In this document: positions 17,590 through 25,889 of the stretch, piece by piece | Position numbering within the stretch: position 1 is the first letter of the stretch | How the letters are laid out: every line of letters begins with the position of its first letter | Origin: Priestia megaterium | GTDB taxonomy: Bacteria; Bacillota; Bacilli; Bacillales; Bacillaceae_H | Direction of reading: 5' to 3' | NCBI GenBank assembly: GCA_008180335.1 | Contig: VTEF01000002.1 | Coordinates: 697,648-761,647 of the forward strand | DNA: 64,000 nucleotides | Program-made: the position numbers and the translations under genes | The notes under the pieces: model-generated | What the model saw: only the letters and a program-made list of their open reading frames with translations | Told to the model about the DNA's origin: nothing | Databases searched by the model: none

Positions 17590-18201
17590 GAACCAATTAG
17601 AATTGGAGTAGGCGGACCGGTAGGCGCTGGTAAAACGATGCTAGTAGAGCGATTAACAAGAGCACTTCAACATGAATTGAGCATGGCCGTTGTAACAAAC
17701 GATATTTACACAAAAGAAGATGCGCAGTTTTTAGTAAAAAATAGTGTGTTGCCAGAAGATCGAATTATTGGAGTGGAGACAGGCGGCTGCCCCCATACTG
17801 CTATTCGGGAAGATGCATCAATGAATTTTGCGGCGATTGATGAGCTTATTGAACGCCATGGAGATGTAGAGCTTATTTTTGTAGAAAGCGGCGGCGATAA
17901 TTTAGCGGCGACATTTAGCCCGGAGCTTGTTGATTTTTCAATTTATATCATCGACGTTGCCCAAGGGGAAAAGATTCCTCGAAAAGGCGGGCAAGGGATG
18001 ATTAAGTCGGATTTATTCATTATTAATAAAACTGATCTTGCACCATATGTAGGGGCGAGTCTGGAGATAATGGAGAAGGATACAATTGAAGCAAGAGGGA
18101 AGAAGCCATTTATTTTCACCAATTTAAAAGAAGATAAAGGACTAGACCAGGTAGTAAATTGGATTAAAAAAGAAGCGCTTCTACTTGGCATAGAGTCATG
18201 A
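17587..18201 (+). CDS. ureG: Urease accessory GTPase UreG
   Basis: A 204-aa SIMIBI-class GTPase. P-loop GGPVGAGKT, the nickel-binding CPH motif in [19 protein letters not shown], then [16 protein letters not shown], and the G4-like NKTD motif for guanine. It hydrolyses GTP to drive nickel transfer into UreC. The start at 17587 fits the conserved N-terminus exactly, which makes its distant Shine-Dalgarno notable. The stop overlaps the ureD start (ATGA). Confidence 0.95.
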   Translation: MEPIRIGVGGPVGAGKTMLVERLTRALQHELSMAVVTNDIYTKEDAQFLVKNSVLPEDRIIGVETGGCPHTAIREDASMNFAAIDELIERHGDVELIFVESGGDNLAATFSPELVDFSIYIIDVAQGEKIPRKGGQGMIKSDLFIINKTDLAPYVGASLEIMEKDTIEARGKKPFIFTNLKEDKGLDQVVNWIKKEALLLGIES

Positions 18202-19010
18202 GTTATACAGGTTACTTGCAGCTGCGCTCGCGAAAAGAAGGAATAAAAACAATTGTGTATGACACATATCATTATGGAGCTTTTAAAGTTGCAAGACCTA
18301 TTTATATGGAAGAACATTATCCGACCATCTACTTGCTTCATGTAGGTGGCGGATATGTGGATGGTGATCAATATGAGTCAGCTATAACTGTTGAGGAAGG
18401 CGCTCATTTATGTGTAACGACACAATCTGCAACAAAAGTATACAAAACACCAGCAGAGCCAGTTTTGCAGCGAACAAATTTCTATCTTGAACATGAAGCG
18501 GTGTTAGAGTACTTGCCAGATCCGTTAATTATGTATGAAGGCGCGCAGTTTATTCAAGAGACCAATGTGTATATGGAAGAAAGTTCCACTTTTTTTATGT
18601 GTGACGTCATGACACCTGGCTGGTCGCCTAAAGGTGAATTATTTAAATATGAATCGATTCGCTCAAAGCTAAAATTGTATATAGATAACCAATTAGCGGT
18701 GTTTGACCACTTACTATTGCAGCCTGACACAAATATAGAAACGTTAATGAAGATGGAAGGTTACACGCATTTTGGTTCTCTTCTTGCAGTTCATAAAAAA
18801 ATAACGGATGGATTGGTTGATGAGCTGTATAATCATCTAGCTCACATACATACTTGTCATATAGGCATTTCTAAACTTTCGATTCATGGATGCGTTTTAA
18901 GGGTTTTATCCTATAATACCCAAACGGTTGAATTAATTATTAATGAGGCTTATCAGTTTTTACGCAAAAAACTATTACAAAAGGAGGGAGTAGAACTAAG
19001 AAAATACTAA
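18198..19010 (+). CDS. ureD: Urease accessory scaffold UreD (UreH)
   Basis: A 270-aa UreD-family protein: [41 protein letters not shown] and [13 protein letters not shown] are typical. UreD docks on apo-urease and holds the UreF-UreG complex. Placement of ureD last (ureABCEFGD) follows the order known in Bacillus strains such as TB-90. It ends the operon; no nickel transporter gene (ureH/nixA type) follows, so nickel uptake must be encoded elsewhere. No obvious terminator before the next promoter. Confidence 0.92.
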   Translation: MSYTGYLQLRSRKEGIKTIVYDTYHYGAFKVARPIYMEEHYPTIYLLHVGGGYVDGDQYESAITVEEGAHLCVTTQSATKVYKTPAEPVLQRTNFYLEHEAVLEYLPDPLIMYEGAQFIQETNVYMEESSTFFMCDVMTPGWSPKGELFKYESIRSKLKLYIDNQLAVFDHLLLQPDTNIETLMKMEGYTHFGSLLAVHKKITDGLVDELYNHLAHIHTCHIGISKLSIHGCVLRVLSYNTQTVELIINEAYQFLRKKLLQKEGVELRKY

Positions 19011-19032
19011 GTGTAAAGTTTTTTACAAAAAC

Positions 19033-19062
19033 TTACAAAAAACTCTTGTTCACAAGTATAAT
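19033..19062 (+). promoter_or_regulatory. Promoter candidate for small ORF/membrane protein pair
   Basis: TATAAT (19057-19062) with TTACAA (19033-19038) 18 bases upstream. It would give the two small genes downstream of ureD their own transcript. Confidence 0.45.
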
Positions 19063-19112
19063 TTTTCATACTTAACTTAAACTATGCATAAATCAATGCG
19101 AGGTAGATAAGT

Positions 19113-19184
19113 ATGAAAAACAACTTTATAAGTGCTGAGATCCCTGCGATTACAAATAAATTTTTTAAGTATGGCAATCCGTGA
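19113..19184 (+). CDS. Candidate 23-aa ORF coupled to the downstream membrane protein
   Basis: The ATG at 19113 follows GCGAGGTAG and the frame reads MKNNFISAEIPAITNKFFKYG with two more residues. Its TGA overlaps the GTG start of the following gene (GTGA), the usual layout of translational coupling. Proline/isoleucine-containing, no membrane helix, no recognised family. It may be a leader peptide that feeds ribosomes to the next start, which has no separate strong Shine-Dalgarno. Real translation is unproven. Confidence 0.45.
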   Translation: MKNNFISAEIPAITNKFFKYGNP

Positions 19185-19642
19185 GCAGACTAGAAGCATT
19201 ACTCTGGAACATTGCCCTTCCCGGGTTTGGGCAGCTGTTGAATCAGCAATATATAAAAGCTGTGCTTTTGATTTTGTTAGAGTTTATTGTAAATATGGGA
19301 GCTCATTTTAACGAGGCAATAAGACTCAGTTTTTTAGGGCAAACAGAGCAAGCATTAACAGTTGTAAATATGCAGTGGCTTATGTTTTATCCTTGTTTGT
19401 ACTTTTTTGCTCTTTGGGATGGGTTTAAAGAAGCGCAAGCTGAAGCACCACTTTATTCTTTTATTCCATTTGCTTGTTGTGCATATTTTGTGACAGTTGG
19501 AATTATGTATTCTCCCGTTTTGTCCATCAGAGGTATATTTTTAGGTCCGATTTGGCTGCCGATGCTATCTGTGATTCCTGGATTAATAATTGGCATGTTG
19601 ATTCAACACTATCTAGTAAAGAGAATACATAGTGCAAAGTAG
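19181..19642 (+). CDS. Small polytopic membrane protein, unknown function
   Basis: A 153-aa protein with about four hydrophobic segments (about residues 22-42, 62-80, 90-108, 120-143). The N-terminal motif LWNIALPGFGQLLNQQYIKA resembles the start of many Bacillus TM2/DUF-type membrane proteins (GxGQ.Y.G). GTG start coupled to the 23-codon ORF upstream. Although it directly follows the urease operon it has its own promoter candidate and no known urease link. Function not recognised. Confidence 0.7.
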   Translation: MSRLEALLWNIALPGFGQLLNQQYIKAVLLILLEFIVNMGAHFNEAIRLSFLGQTEQALTVVNMQWLMFYPCLYFFALWDGFKEAQAEAPLYSFIPFACCAYFVTVGIMYSPVLSIRGIFLGPIWLPMLSVIPGLIIGMLIQHYLVKRIHSAK

Positions 19643-19690
19643 ACACCACATAAAGAATCAAGGTTAACTTCATGTGGTGTTTATTTTTGT
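19643..19690 (+). terminator. Rho-independent terminator
   Basis: ACACCACAT / ATGTGGTGT stem, a loop of about 20 nt, then TTATTTTTG. Confidence 0.75.
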
Positions 19691-19752
19691 CTAGAATATG
19701 ATTCGTACAGCAGATTCCCTTTCTGCCTAACTGGCTTTTTACTTTTCTCCCA

Positions 19753-19782
19753 TTGTCAATAACTTCATTTATTTGATACTAT
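19753..19782 (+). promoter_or_regulatory. Promoter with long leader
   Basis: TTGTCA (19753-19758), 18-base spacer, TACTAT (19777-19782). It implies a 5' leader of about 120 nt before the gene at 19910. Confidence 0.5.
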
Positions 19783-19797
19783 AAGAAGGTGGAGTGA

Positions 19798-19846
19798 ATC
19801 GTTAGCGATGAGTTAATTACCAGGAGAGCAGCCGACTAACTGGCTG
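19798..19846 (+). ncRNA. Structured mRNA leader, two hairpins with complementary loops
   Basis: Hairpin 1 is ATCG-TTAG-CGAT (19798-19809). Hairpin 2 is CAGCC-GACTAACT-GGCTG (19829-19846). Loop 1 (GTTAG) is complementary to CTAAC in loop 2, so a kissing-loop contact is possible. It does not match any riboswitch consensus I know. Confidence 0.35.
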
Positions 19847-19909
19847 AATAAAAATAGGATGGAAAGCTTATTACATAACGAAATTTTGAAAAGGTGATTA
19901 CGTTTTTAT

Positions 19910-20632
19910 ATGATTGCATTTACATGTCTGATTGTCATCATTAGCATTATCCGTCCGTATTTTGAAAGCGTGACTGTAAAGCGAATCGTATCAGAAGATA
20001 AAAAGATTCGTTATTATAAAGAACAGTCATTTTTTTATGTTCTCATTTTGTTGTTATATGTTGTCCTAATGATTCATTATAAAGTGCCGTTTTCATCATG
20101 GGGGTTCCAAAACGTCTATTTAGACACTATTCAGCGTACATCAGCATATCCTACGTGGATTGAGTATTTACTTTTGTTGATATTTGCTGGTTTTATTGGA
20201 CTATCCATTATGCTTCAGTGGATGAAAGATCACGGGGAAACAGTTTTTATGGAGCAAGAGCTTCCTTTGTCAATTGAGGCAACTGTACCTAAAACAGACC
20301 GGGAGAGAAAGTGGTGGCTAACTTATAGCGGGATATCCAGTGCTGTAGAAAGCCTTGTCTATTTTCCGAGCTTATACTTATACACCCATGAATTATTACT
20401 AATTCAAAATAACTGGCTATTAGCACTTGCGATGGGAACTGGTTACTTTATGTCTCAATTAGCATTTCAACGAGATCGTTTAAGCTTTCAAACATTATTG
20501 ATCGGCATTGGATTAGCGGCGTTGTTTATCATGACGCAGTCAATTGCCATCGTCGCTTTATACTATGCATTTAGCTTTTTAATTTATGATATTTATCAAC
20601 AGGATCGAAATGTATCTGTTAAACAGTGGTAA
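19910..20632 (+). CDS. Polytopic membrane protein, possibly divergent CPBP family
   Basis: A 240-aa membrane protein with about seven hydrophobic segments. The layout, with a charged central loop (MEQELPLSIEATVPKTDRERKWW), then a helix with SAVESLVYFPSLYLY, then FQRDRLSFQTLLIGIG, recalls CPBP/Abi intramembrane proteases. However the diagnostic EExxxR motif is reduced to VESLVYF, so catalysis is doubtful. The start is weakly defined: AAAAGGTGATT lies about 14 nt upstream of the ATG. Preceded by a structured leader and a promoter candidate; transcribed alone. Confidence 0.55.
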   Translation: MIAFTCLIVIISIIRPYFESVTVKRIVSEDKKIRYYKEQSFFYVLILLLYVVLMIHYKVPFSSWGFQNVYLDTIQRTSAYPTWIEYLLLLIFAGFIGLSIMLQWMKDHGETVFMEQELPLSIEATVPKTDRERKWWLTYSGISSAVESLVYFPSLYLYTHELLLIQNNWLLALAMGTGYFMSQLAFQRDRLSFQTLLIGIGLAALFIMTQSIAIVALYYAFSFLIYDIYQQDRNVSVKQW

Positions 20633-20682
20633 TGAAGTAAATGGGGGAATTCCTCTCTTACTGCCTGTTAAAAACAGAATAC

Positions 20683-20715
20683 AATGACCAGTGTCTTACA
20701 CACTGGTCATTTTTA
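20683..20715. terminator. Bidirectional terminator between convergent genes
   Basis: AATGACCAGTG / CACTGGTCATT stem with a 7-nt loop followed by TTTT on the + strand; it also serves the ABC permease on the - strand. Confidence 0.8.
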
Positions 20716-20725
20716 ATAGCTGATT

Positions 20726-21532
20726 TTATAGCGGTAAATCACGTTTTGAAAATAGTATGATGCTTATACTGTAAATCATCATTCCCAGCACCCCAAAAGC
20801 CAAGCAAGGAAAAAGAATCTCTACGTTTCCTCTTCCAATTTCGAGAGGGTTAAAATATGAAAAAATAGAGAAAGGACGAATCCACTCTAATTTTTCGCTC
20901 ATTTTTCCGATTAAATCGAGTGCATAGAAAACAATTGTAAGAATGGTCGGGATGCTCCAAGCTTTTTTTAGATCATCCATCGTACATGAGAACAGAAATG
21001 AATAACTTGAAATTAAAAAGAATAGAAAAAATGCAACAATATTCATTTTAATAAAACCCCATTGATCGAAGTTGTCTATTGTTGTGAACAATTTAGTGAC
21101 AACAATGCCTGAGATAGTAGTAACAAATAAAATGATAAATAAACCGACGATGCCGACAGCTGCTTGAGTTAACGCGATTTTCACACGAGAGTTAGGTGTT
21201 GCAAGTAAGTAAGCCATTGCACCATTATCCACTAATTTAGCAACTAGACTTGACGCTGTTAATACACAGAAAATGCTCAGAATAACGAGCAGCAGCAATC
21301 CATAATACTCTCCAGCAAGAAAGTCACTTAAGGAGGATAAACCGTTTTCAATCCCAAAAGCTTTTAAGAAATTTTCTGGCATCGCTTTAATAATATCGTT
21401 TATCCCTTCTACATTTGAAACAGATGGGTAGATAAAAATAATAAGCAACAAATAAAAGGTAGAGCCTAAGGTATAACTCGCGAAGGATTTTCCATGGCTT
21501 TTTAACATCGTTATAAATAAGGAAGCGTTCAT
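20726..21532 (-). CDS. ABC-2 type exporter permease
   Basis: A 268-aa membrane protein with six or so hydrophobic segments in the ABC-2 arrangement. A helix after the N-terminus (SYTLGSTFYLLLIIFIYPS) is followed by a large external loop (PENFLKAFGIENGLSSLSDFLAGEY), then four to five helices. Bacillus ABC-2 permeases of this size act with one ATPase to export drugs, peptides or lipids; substrate unknown. Its start overlaps the ATPase stop by 4 bases, so the two form one operon controlled by the divergent TetR gene. Confidence 0.82.
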   Translation of the reverse strand: MNASLFITMLKSHGKSFASYTLGSTFYLLLIIFIYPSVSNVEGINDIIKAMPENFLKAFGIENGLSSLSDFLAGEYYGLLLLVILSIFCVLTASSLVAKLVDNGAMAYLLATPNSRVKIALTQAAVGIVGLFIILFVTTISGIVVTKLFTTIDNFDQWGFIKMNIVAFFLFFLISSYSFLFSCTMDDLKKAWSIPTILTIVFYALDLIGKMSEKLEWIRPFSIFSYFNPLEIGRGNVEILFPCLAFGVLGMMIYSISIILFSKRDLPL

Positions 21533-22416
21533 TTTTCGTTTTCTCCTTGGCGGTAATAGTTCATAAATAATTGTTCAAGGTGTTCTTCTTCACTTGTCAT
21601 ATGGACCACATGAACAGCTGATAGCACACGGAAAAACTCATCAAAATTTCCTTTTACAATAATGTGAACATCATGTTTTCGATCAAGTTGTGCATGCAGA
21701 GGTGATTGAAGAATGTAATTGACATCCTCAGCTGATGAAAGAGAAACAGTAAAAGTCTGTGTTTTATTTTTACGAATTTCATGGATCGGTTCAGTTGCAA
21801 CGATACGGCCGTCTTTTATAATGGAAATGCGGTCGCAAACTTTTTCAATCTCCGAAAAGATATGTGATGACATAAAAATCGTAACCCCGCGTTTTTTTTC
21901 TTCAAGCAGCAAATCAACAAACACTTGCTGCATAAGAGGATCTAAACCCGACGTTGGCTCATCTAGTATCAGAACATCGGGCTTATGCATAAAAGCAGCG
22001 ACAATTCCTACCTTTTGTTTCATTCCTTTCGACATTTTGCGTATGGGTGTGTGCACATCGAATTCAAACCTCTTAATCAGTTCATCACGGTAATGATTGT
22101 GAGCAGATTTTCTCATCTTTCCCATCAAATTTAAAAAATCCATTCCTGTCATATGATCTAAAAATGAAATTTCTCCTGGCAAGTAACCAACAATTGATTG
22201 AACATCTGATGCATGGTCCCATGTATTTAAATTGTTAATAAAGGCTGTTCCTTTTTCAGGTTTAATGAATCCCATCAAGTGACGAATAGTGGTTGATTTT
22301 CCTGCTCCATTCGGCCCTAAAAAGCCAAATGTTTCACCTTTATTTACTGTTAAATTTACGTCGAATATGCCTTTTCCATTTGTGAAAGTTTTCGACACAT
22401 TATCTAGTTTAAGCAT
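21529..22416 (-). CDS. ABC exporter ATP-binding protein
   Basis: A 295-aa ATPase. Walker A GPNGAGKST, signature MSKGMKQKVGIVAAF, Walker B VLILDEPTSGLDP and H-loop SSH. The C-terminal 70 residues (TVSLSSAEDVNYILQ onward) are the usual regulatory extension of CcmA/NatA-type exporters. I place the start at the ATG whose first base is 22416, because AAAGGAGCGATAACTGAC precedes it and MLKLDNVSKTF is the normal N-terminus. A longer frame upstream runs through the palindromic operator and is not credible. Operon with the permease. Confidence 0.88.
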   Translation of the reverse strand: MLKLDNVSKTFTNGKGIFDVNLTVNKGETFGFLGPNGAGKSTTIRHLMGFIKPEKGTAFINNLNTWDHASDVQSIVGYLPGEISFLDHMTGMDFLNLMGKMRKSAHNHYRDELIKRFEFDVHTPIRKMSKGMKQKVGIVAAFMHKPDVLILDEPTSGLDPLMQQVFVDLLLEEKKRGVTIFMSSHIFSEIEKVCDRISIIKDGRIVATEPIHEIRKNKTQTFTVSLSSAEDVNYILQSPLHAQLDRKHDVHIIVKGNFDEFFRVLSAVHVVHMTSEEEHLEQLFMNYYRQGENEK

Positions 22417-22448
22417 GTCAGTTATCGCTCCTTTCAAAAGTAGAGGAG

Positions 22449-22488
22449 ATAATTTTGAAATATAAATCGATTTATATTTCAAAATTAT
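22449..22488. promoter_or_regulatory. 40-bp perfect palindrome, TetR operator
   Basis: Bases 22449-22468 are the exact reverse complement of 22469-22488, centred on TCGA, with the core GAAATATAAATCGATTTATA. It lies between the divergent ABC operon and tetR, just downstream of the ABC promoter -10, where a bound dimer would block transcription. Confidence 0.85.
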
Positions 22489-22515
22489 TGTATGATGAAT
22501 AATCGTAAGTTGCAA
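22487..22515 (-). promoter_or_regulatory. Promoter of the ABC exporter operon
   Basis: Read on the - strand: TTGCAA (22515-22510), 17-base spacer, TACAAT (22492-22487). The -10 overlaps the edge of the palindrome. Confidence 0.65.
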
Positions 22516-22581
22516 TACTTTTTGAAATAATTTAGTTTAAGAATTTCATTTTTTTGATAAAATAAAATTGGTGATGAATAA

Positions 22582-23187
22582 ATGAATGGATTTGAAAAAC
22601 GAAAACAGCAAAAACAAGAAGCAATTCGAAAAGCTACATTAGACCTTTTTAATAGATATGGTCCGAAAGACATGAACATTGTACAAATAGCAAAAGCAGC
22701 AAACGTTTCACAAGTAACCATTTATAATCATTTTCAAAGCAAAGAACAGCTTATAAGAGAAACAATTATCGATTATTTAATGAAACAGCTAGACGTATAT
22801 AAACAGCTATTGTTGAACGATTATCCATTTGAACAGAAGATTGAGATGCTAATGTTTGAAAAGGTGAAATCTACGGAAACAATAAATGCCGTTTTTTTAC
22901 AGAAAATACTGCAAGAAGATTTAGAGCTGGCAAGGTGGTTTCAGCAATTCTATCAAAAGCAGTCTCTGCCTTTAGTAATCGAATTCATTACAACTGCTAA
23001 AACGAGAGGAGAGATATCAGAAGAAATCTCAATCGAAACGATCCTATTTTATGTTGAGGCGTTGAAAGCGCAGCTTAATAAAATTCCTCTTAGCCAAATG
23101 AATGAATTTAATCAAAAACGAGGAAAAGAAATTTTAAATGTTTTCTTTTACGGAATTACGGGCAAAAAAGGCAACAATAACGAATAA
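22582..23187 (+). CDS. TetR-family repressor of the adjacent ABC exporter
   Basis: A 201-aa regulator with the TetR N-terminal HTH at about residues 10-58 (ATLDLFNRYGPKDMNIVQIA then VSQVTIYNHFQSKEQLI). The helical C-terminal ligand domain has no recognisable subfamily. It is divergent from the ABC exporter with a long perfect palindrome between them, so it almost certainly represses the exporter and itself. The inducer would be the exporter substrate or a related compound. GGTGAT precedes the ATG. Confidence 0.85.
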   Translation: MNGFEKRKQQKQEAIRKATLDLFNRYGPKDMNIVQIAKAANVSQVTIYNHFQSKEQLIRETIIDYLMKQLDVYKQLLLNDYPFEQKIEMLMFEKVKSTETINAVFLQKILQEDLELARWFQQFYQKQSLPLVIEFITTAKTRGEISEEISIETILFYVEALKAQLNKIPLSQMNEFNQKRGKEILNVFFYGITGKKGNNNE

Positions 23188-23234
23188 AAATGTTTGTTTG
23201 TTCATTTTCGTTCGTTTTTTAAAGACTTTAACTC

Positions 23235-23263
23235 TTGACACAAATGCAAGACAGACATAAGAT
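23235..23263 (+). promoter_or_regulatory. SigA promoter of the symporter gene
   Basis: Consensus TTGACA (23235-23240), 17-base spacer, TAAGAT (23258-23263). The leader is about 200 nt and includes AAGCGC...GCGCTTTTTAT (23373-23408), a possible weak attenuator. Confidence 0.65.
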
Positions 23264-23467
23264 GATACTAGTGATAAAGCTTCAAGATTTCAGAACTATT
23301 TAAGATGAGAGAGAAGTGCTTATTTTAGTTCTATAAACATGGATTTGCATAAAACTTAGATTTAAAAGGGGATAAGCGCATGCTCTTTTTGAGTATTGGC
23401 GCTTTTTATGTACATAAGGCGATGGGGAAATGTGCGGGAATCACCATATTAGAAGGAGTGGGCAACA

Positions 23468-24691
23468 TTGAAAAAACCATCGCTACTAACTCAGGTGTCA
23501 GTAGCCTTCGTCATAGCGGTTGTACTCGGTCTCATCGTTGGAGACAAAATGGCTGTCGTTCAGCCGCTTGGCGATTTATTTTTACGATTAATTAAATTTA
23601 TTATGGCTCCATTGATTTTAACGACGCTAATTGTGGGAATTACAAGTTTGCAAGACACAAAACAGCTGTTCAGCATGGGCGGAAGAACAATTGTGTTTTA
23701 CTTGGTTACGACGTTAATTGCTGTAACAATCGGGATTGCTTATGCAACTATATTGTCGCCGGGAACCGGTGCAAATATTGCTCTTCCAAAGGGAGCAGAA
23801 GCACCTGCGGGAGAAGCTCCCACCATTGTAGAAACAGTATTGAATATGATTCCGGAAAACCCATTTGCTGCTTTAGCGGAAGGGAACATTCTGCAAATTA
23901 TCTTCATGGCAGTTGCCATTGGTTTAGGGATATTGTTTGTAGGTGAGCCAGCAAAGCCTGTTCAAAAATTATTTGAAGCTTTTTCAACGGTTATGTTTAA
24001 AATTACGAGCGGGGTTATGGTTATTGCTCCAATCGGTATTTTTGGCATGGTTGCGCCAATTATTGGTGAATATGGCCTTTCTGTATTGATGCCTCTTGCC
24101 AAAGTAATTATTGCTGTTGCACTGGGGTGTGTAACCCAAGTGTTGATTGCGTACTCTCTTGCGGTAAAAGGATTTGCCAATATGAATCCTCTTACTTTTT
24201 TAAAAGGAATTGCTCCGGCTGGTCTGGTGGCATTTAGTACAGCAAGCAGCGGTGCAACACTCCCGGTTTCCATGAAAAATGTGCAAGAAAATTTAGGAGT
24301 ATCAAAGAAGACAGCAAGCTTTGTCTTGCCGTTGGGAGCAACGATGAACATGGATGGCAGCGCCATTTATCAAGGGGTGGCTGCTTTATTTATTGCTCAA
24401 TTTTATGGCATTGACTTAGGTATGAATGAAATTTTATTAATTATGTTTACGACTACCCTTGCCTCGATTGGAACTGCTGGTGTTCCTGGAGCAGGGATGA
24501 TTATGTTAACGATGGTATTAGCGGCTGTAAACTTACCTGTTGAAGGGATCGCTTTAATTGCTGCGATTGACCGCGTGCTTGATATGTTCCGCACCTCAGT
24601 GAACATCATTGGAGATGCAGCGGCTTCAGTTGTAGTAGATTCTTATGAAAAGAAACAGGAACAACAAATGAGTCGTACAAAAAGTGCATAA
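23468..24691 (+). CDS. Dicarboxylate/glutamate:cation symporter (DAACS family)
   Basis: A 407-aa transporter of the GltP/GltT/DctA family. Visible elements: IKFIMAPLILTTLIVGI, the serine-rich re-entrant loop STASSGATLPVS, the cation/substrate motif NMDGSAIYQG (NMDGT class), hairpin 2 GTAGVPGAGMIML, and helix 8 DRVLDMFRTSVNIIGD. It imports glutamate, aspartate or C4-dicarboxylates with protons or sodium; the exact substrate cannot be fixed by eye. The start is TTG with AAGGAGTG 8 nt upstream, supported by the natural N-terminus MKKPSLLTQVSVAF. Monocistronic with its own promoter and terminator. Confidence 0.9.
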   Translation: MKKPSLLTQVSVAFVIAVVLGLIVGDKMAVVQPLGDLFLRLIKFIMAPLILTTLIVGITSLQDTKQLFSMGGRTIVFYLVTTLIAVTIGIAYATILSPGTGANIALPKGAEAPAGEAPTIVETVLNMIPENPFAALAEGNILQIIFMAVAIGLGILFVGEPAKPVQKLFEAFSTVMFKITSGVMVIAPIGIFGMVAPIIGEYGLSVLMPLAKVIIAVALGCVTQVLIAYSLAVKGFANMNPLTFLKGIAPAGLVAFSTASSGATLPVSMKNVQENLGVSKKTASFVLPLGATMNMDGSAIYQGVAALFIAQFYGIDLGMNEILLIMFTTTLASIGTAGVPGAGMIMLTMVLAAVNLPVEGIALIAAIDRVLDMFRTSVNIIGDAAASVVVDSYEKKQEQQMSRTKSA

Positions 24692-24737
24692 AAAATGCCT
24701 TTTATCTCCGAAAGTGAGATGAAAGGCATTTTTTTTC
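24691..24737 (+). terminator. Rho-independent terminator after symporter
   Basis: A long stem (AAAATGCCTTTTATCTC with GAGATGAAAGGCATTTT, one mispaired base) and a run of eight T. Confidence 0.88.
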
Positions 24738-24896
24738 GGTACTTGCTATAATGAATAAGAAACCACATATACTACTTGAATAGTAGCAAAAAAGGTAGAT
24801 AAAGTGAAGCTTCTATCAGCAGATGGATTCATCTACTTGTGTTCATCGAATGCTAAGACGGGGCGAATTTTAAAAAGATTTGAAGGAGATTGTTAC

Positions 24897-25868
24897 ATGA
24901 CAAAAGTAAAACTAATTTCACATAATGATTTAGACGGTGTTAGTCCGGCGATTTTAGCGCGGTTAGCATTTGGGGATGAAAACTTTGATTACGATACAGT
25001 TGGAATAGGACGAATTAATGATATCGTTACTCGTTTCATTGAAGAAGAAAATGACGGGGAAATGACTTTATACATAACAGATATTAGCGTAAATGATGAA
25101 GTAGCAGCTCGTTTAGATGAGCTAGTCCGAAAAGGTCAAAAGATTATTCTTATTGATCATCACGTGTCTGCGCGTCCGTTAGCTGAAAAATATGAGTGGG
25201 TACATGTGACTCCGGAAGATCAAAATGGCAAGAAAACAGCAGCTACATCACTTTTTTATACATACTTACTTGAAAATAATCTATTAAACCGAACGGATAT
25301 GCTGGACGAATATGTTGAGCTGGTCCGTTTATTTGATACATGGGACTGGTTTCATGAAGAGAACGAAAAGGCAAAGCGTCTAAATCATTTGTATTACCTC
25401 ATTCCGCATGAAGAATTTAAAGATACAGTATATGAGGTATTAAAAGGTTCTTATGAGGGAGGGAATCAAGAGTTTGTCTTTACAGACAAACATGAAATCT
25501 TATTAGAAGCGGAAGAGAAAAAGATTGAGAAATATATTTATGACAAACAAAAACAAATGATCAAAGCGGCTGTTGAAATTGCAAGTGAGACATACACAGT
25601 GGGAATTGTTTTTGCAGACACCTATCAATCTGAGTTAGGAAATGCTTTATGCTTAGAAAATGAAGAGATTGATTTTTCAGTAATGGTTGATATGGGCAGA
25701 CAAAAAGTTGGATTTCGTGCAGTAAAAGATGAAATTAACTTAGCTGAAATCGTTGGGAACCTAGGGGGAGGAGGACATCCGAAAGCATCTGGCTGTAAGC
25801 TAACGAAAGAAACGTTCACACTTTTTGTGACCAATCATTTGTTTCAAGATGATGAAAAAAGTGAATAA
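24897..25868 (+). CDS. DHH/DHHA1 phosphoesterase (NrnB/YngD-like)
   Basis: A 323-aa DHH-family phosphoesterase. Motif I SHNDLDG (metal-binding Asp pair), motif II ITDIS, motif III IDHHVSA (DHH), and the C-terminal DHHA1 glycine motif GNLGGGGHPKASGCKL. It resembles Bacillus YngD/NrnB nanoRNases, which degrade short RNA oligonucleotides or 3'-phosphoadenosine phosphate, but it is shorter. The ATG at 24897 (AAGGAGAT upstream, N-terminus MTKVKLISHNDLDG) is preferred to in-frame starts from 24804. An SDR gene follows 21 bases later, probably in the same transcript. Confidence 0.82.
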   Translation: MTKVKLISHNDLDGVSPAILARLAFGDENFDYDTVGIGRINDIVTRFIEEENDGEMTLYITDISVNDEVAARLDELVRKGQKIILIDHHVSARPLAEKYEWVHVTPEDQNGKKTAATSLFYTYLLENNLLNRTDMLDEYVELVRLFDTWDWFHEENEKAKRLNHLYYLIPHEEFKDTVYEVLKGSYEGGNQEFVFTDKHEILLEAEEKKIEKYIYDKQKQMIKAAVEIASETYTVGIVFADTYQSELGNALCLENEEIDFSVMVDMGRQKVGFRAVKDEINLAEIVGNLGGGGHPKASGCKLTKETFTLFVTNHLFQDDEKSE

Positions 25869-25889
25869 GTGTAAAAAGGAGGCAGAAAT

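Noticed and set aside
19690-19909. Known riboswitch class (preQ1, guanidine, SAM) in the structured leader
   Set aside because: None of the conserved cores I know could be matched; kept only as an unclassified structured leader.
22417-22515. N-terminal extension of the ABC ATPase
   Set aside because: It would be translated through the operator palindrome and promoter; the ATG at 22416 has a proper ribosome site and the standard N-terminus.
23380-23595. 71-codon frame over the start of the symporter gene, with AAAGGGGAT upstream of its ATG
   Set aside because: It runs into the symporter in another frame, its second half is a shadow of conserved coding sequence, and the hairpin there explains the leader better.
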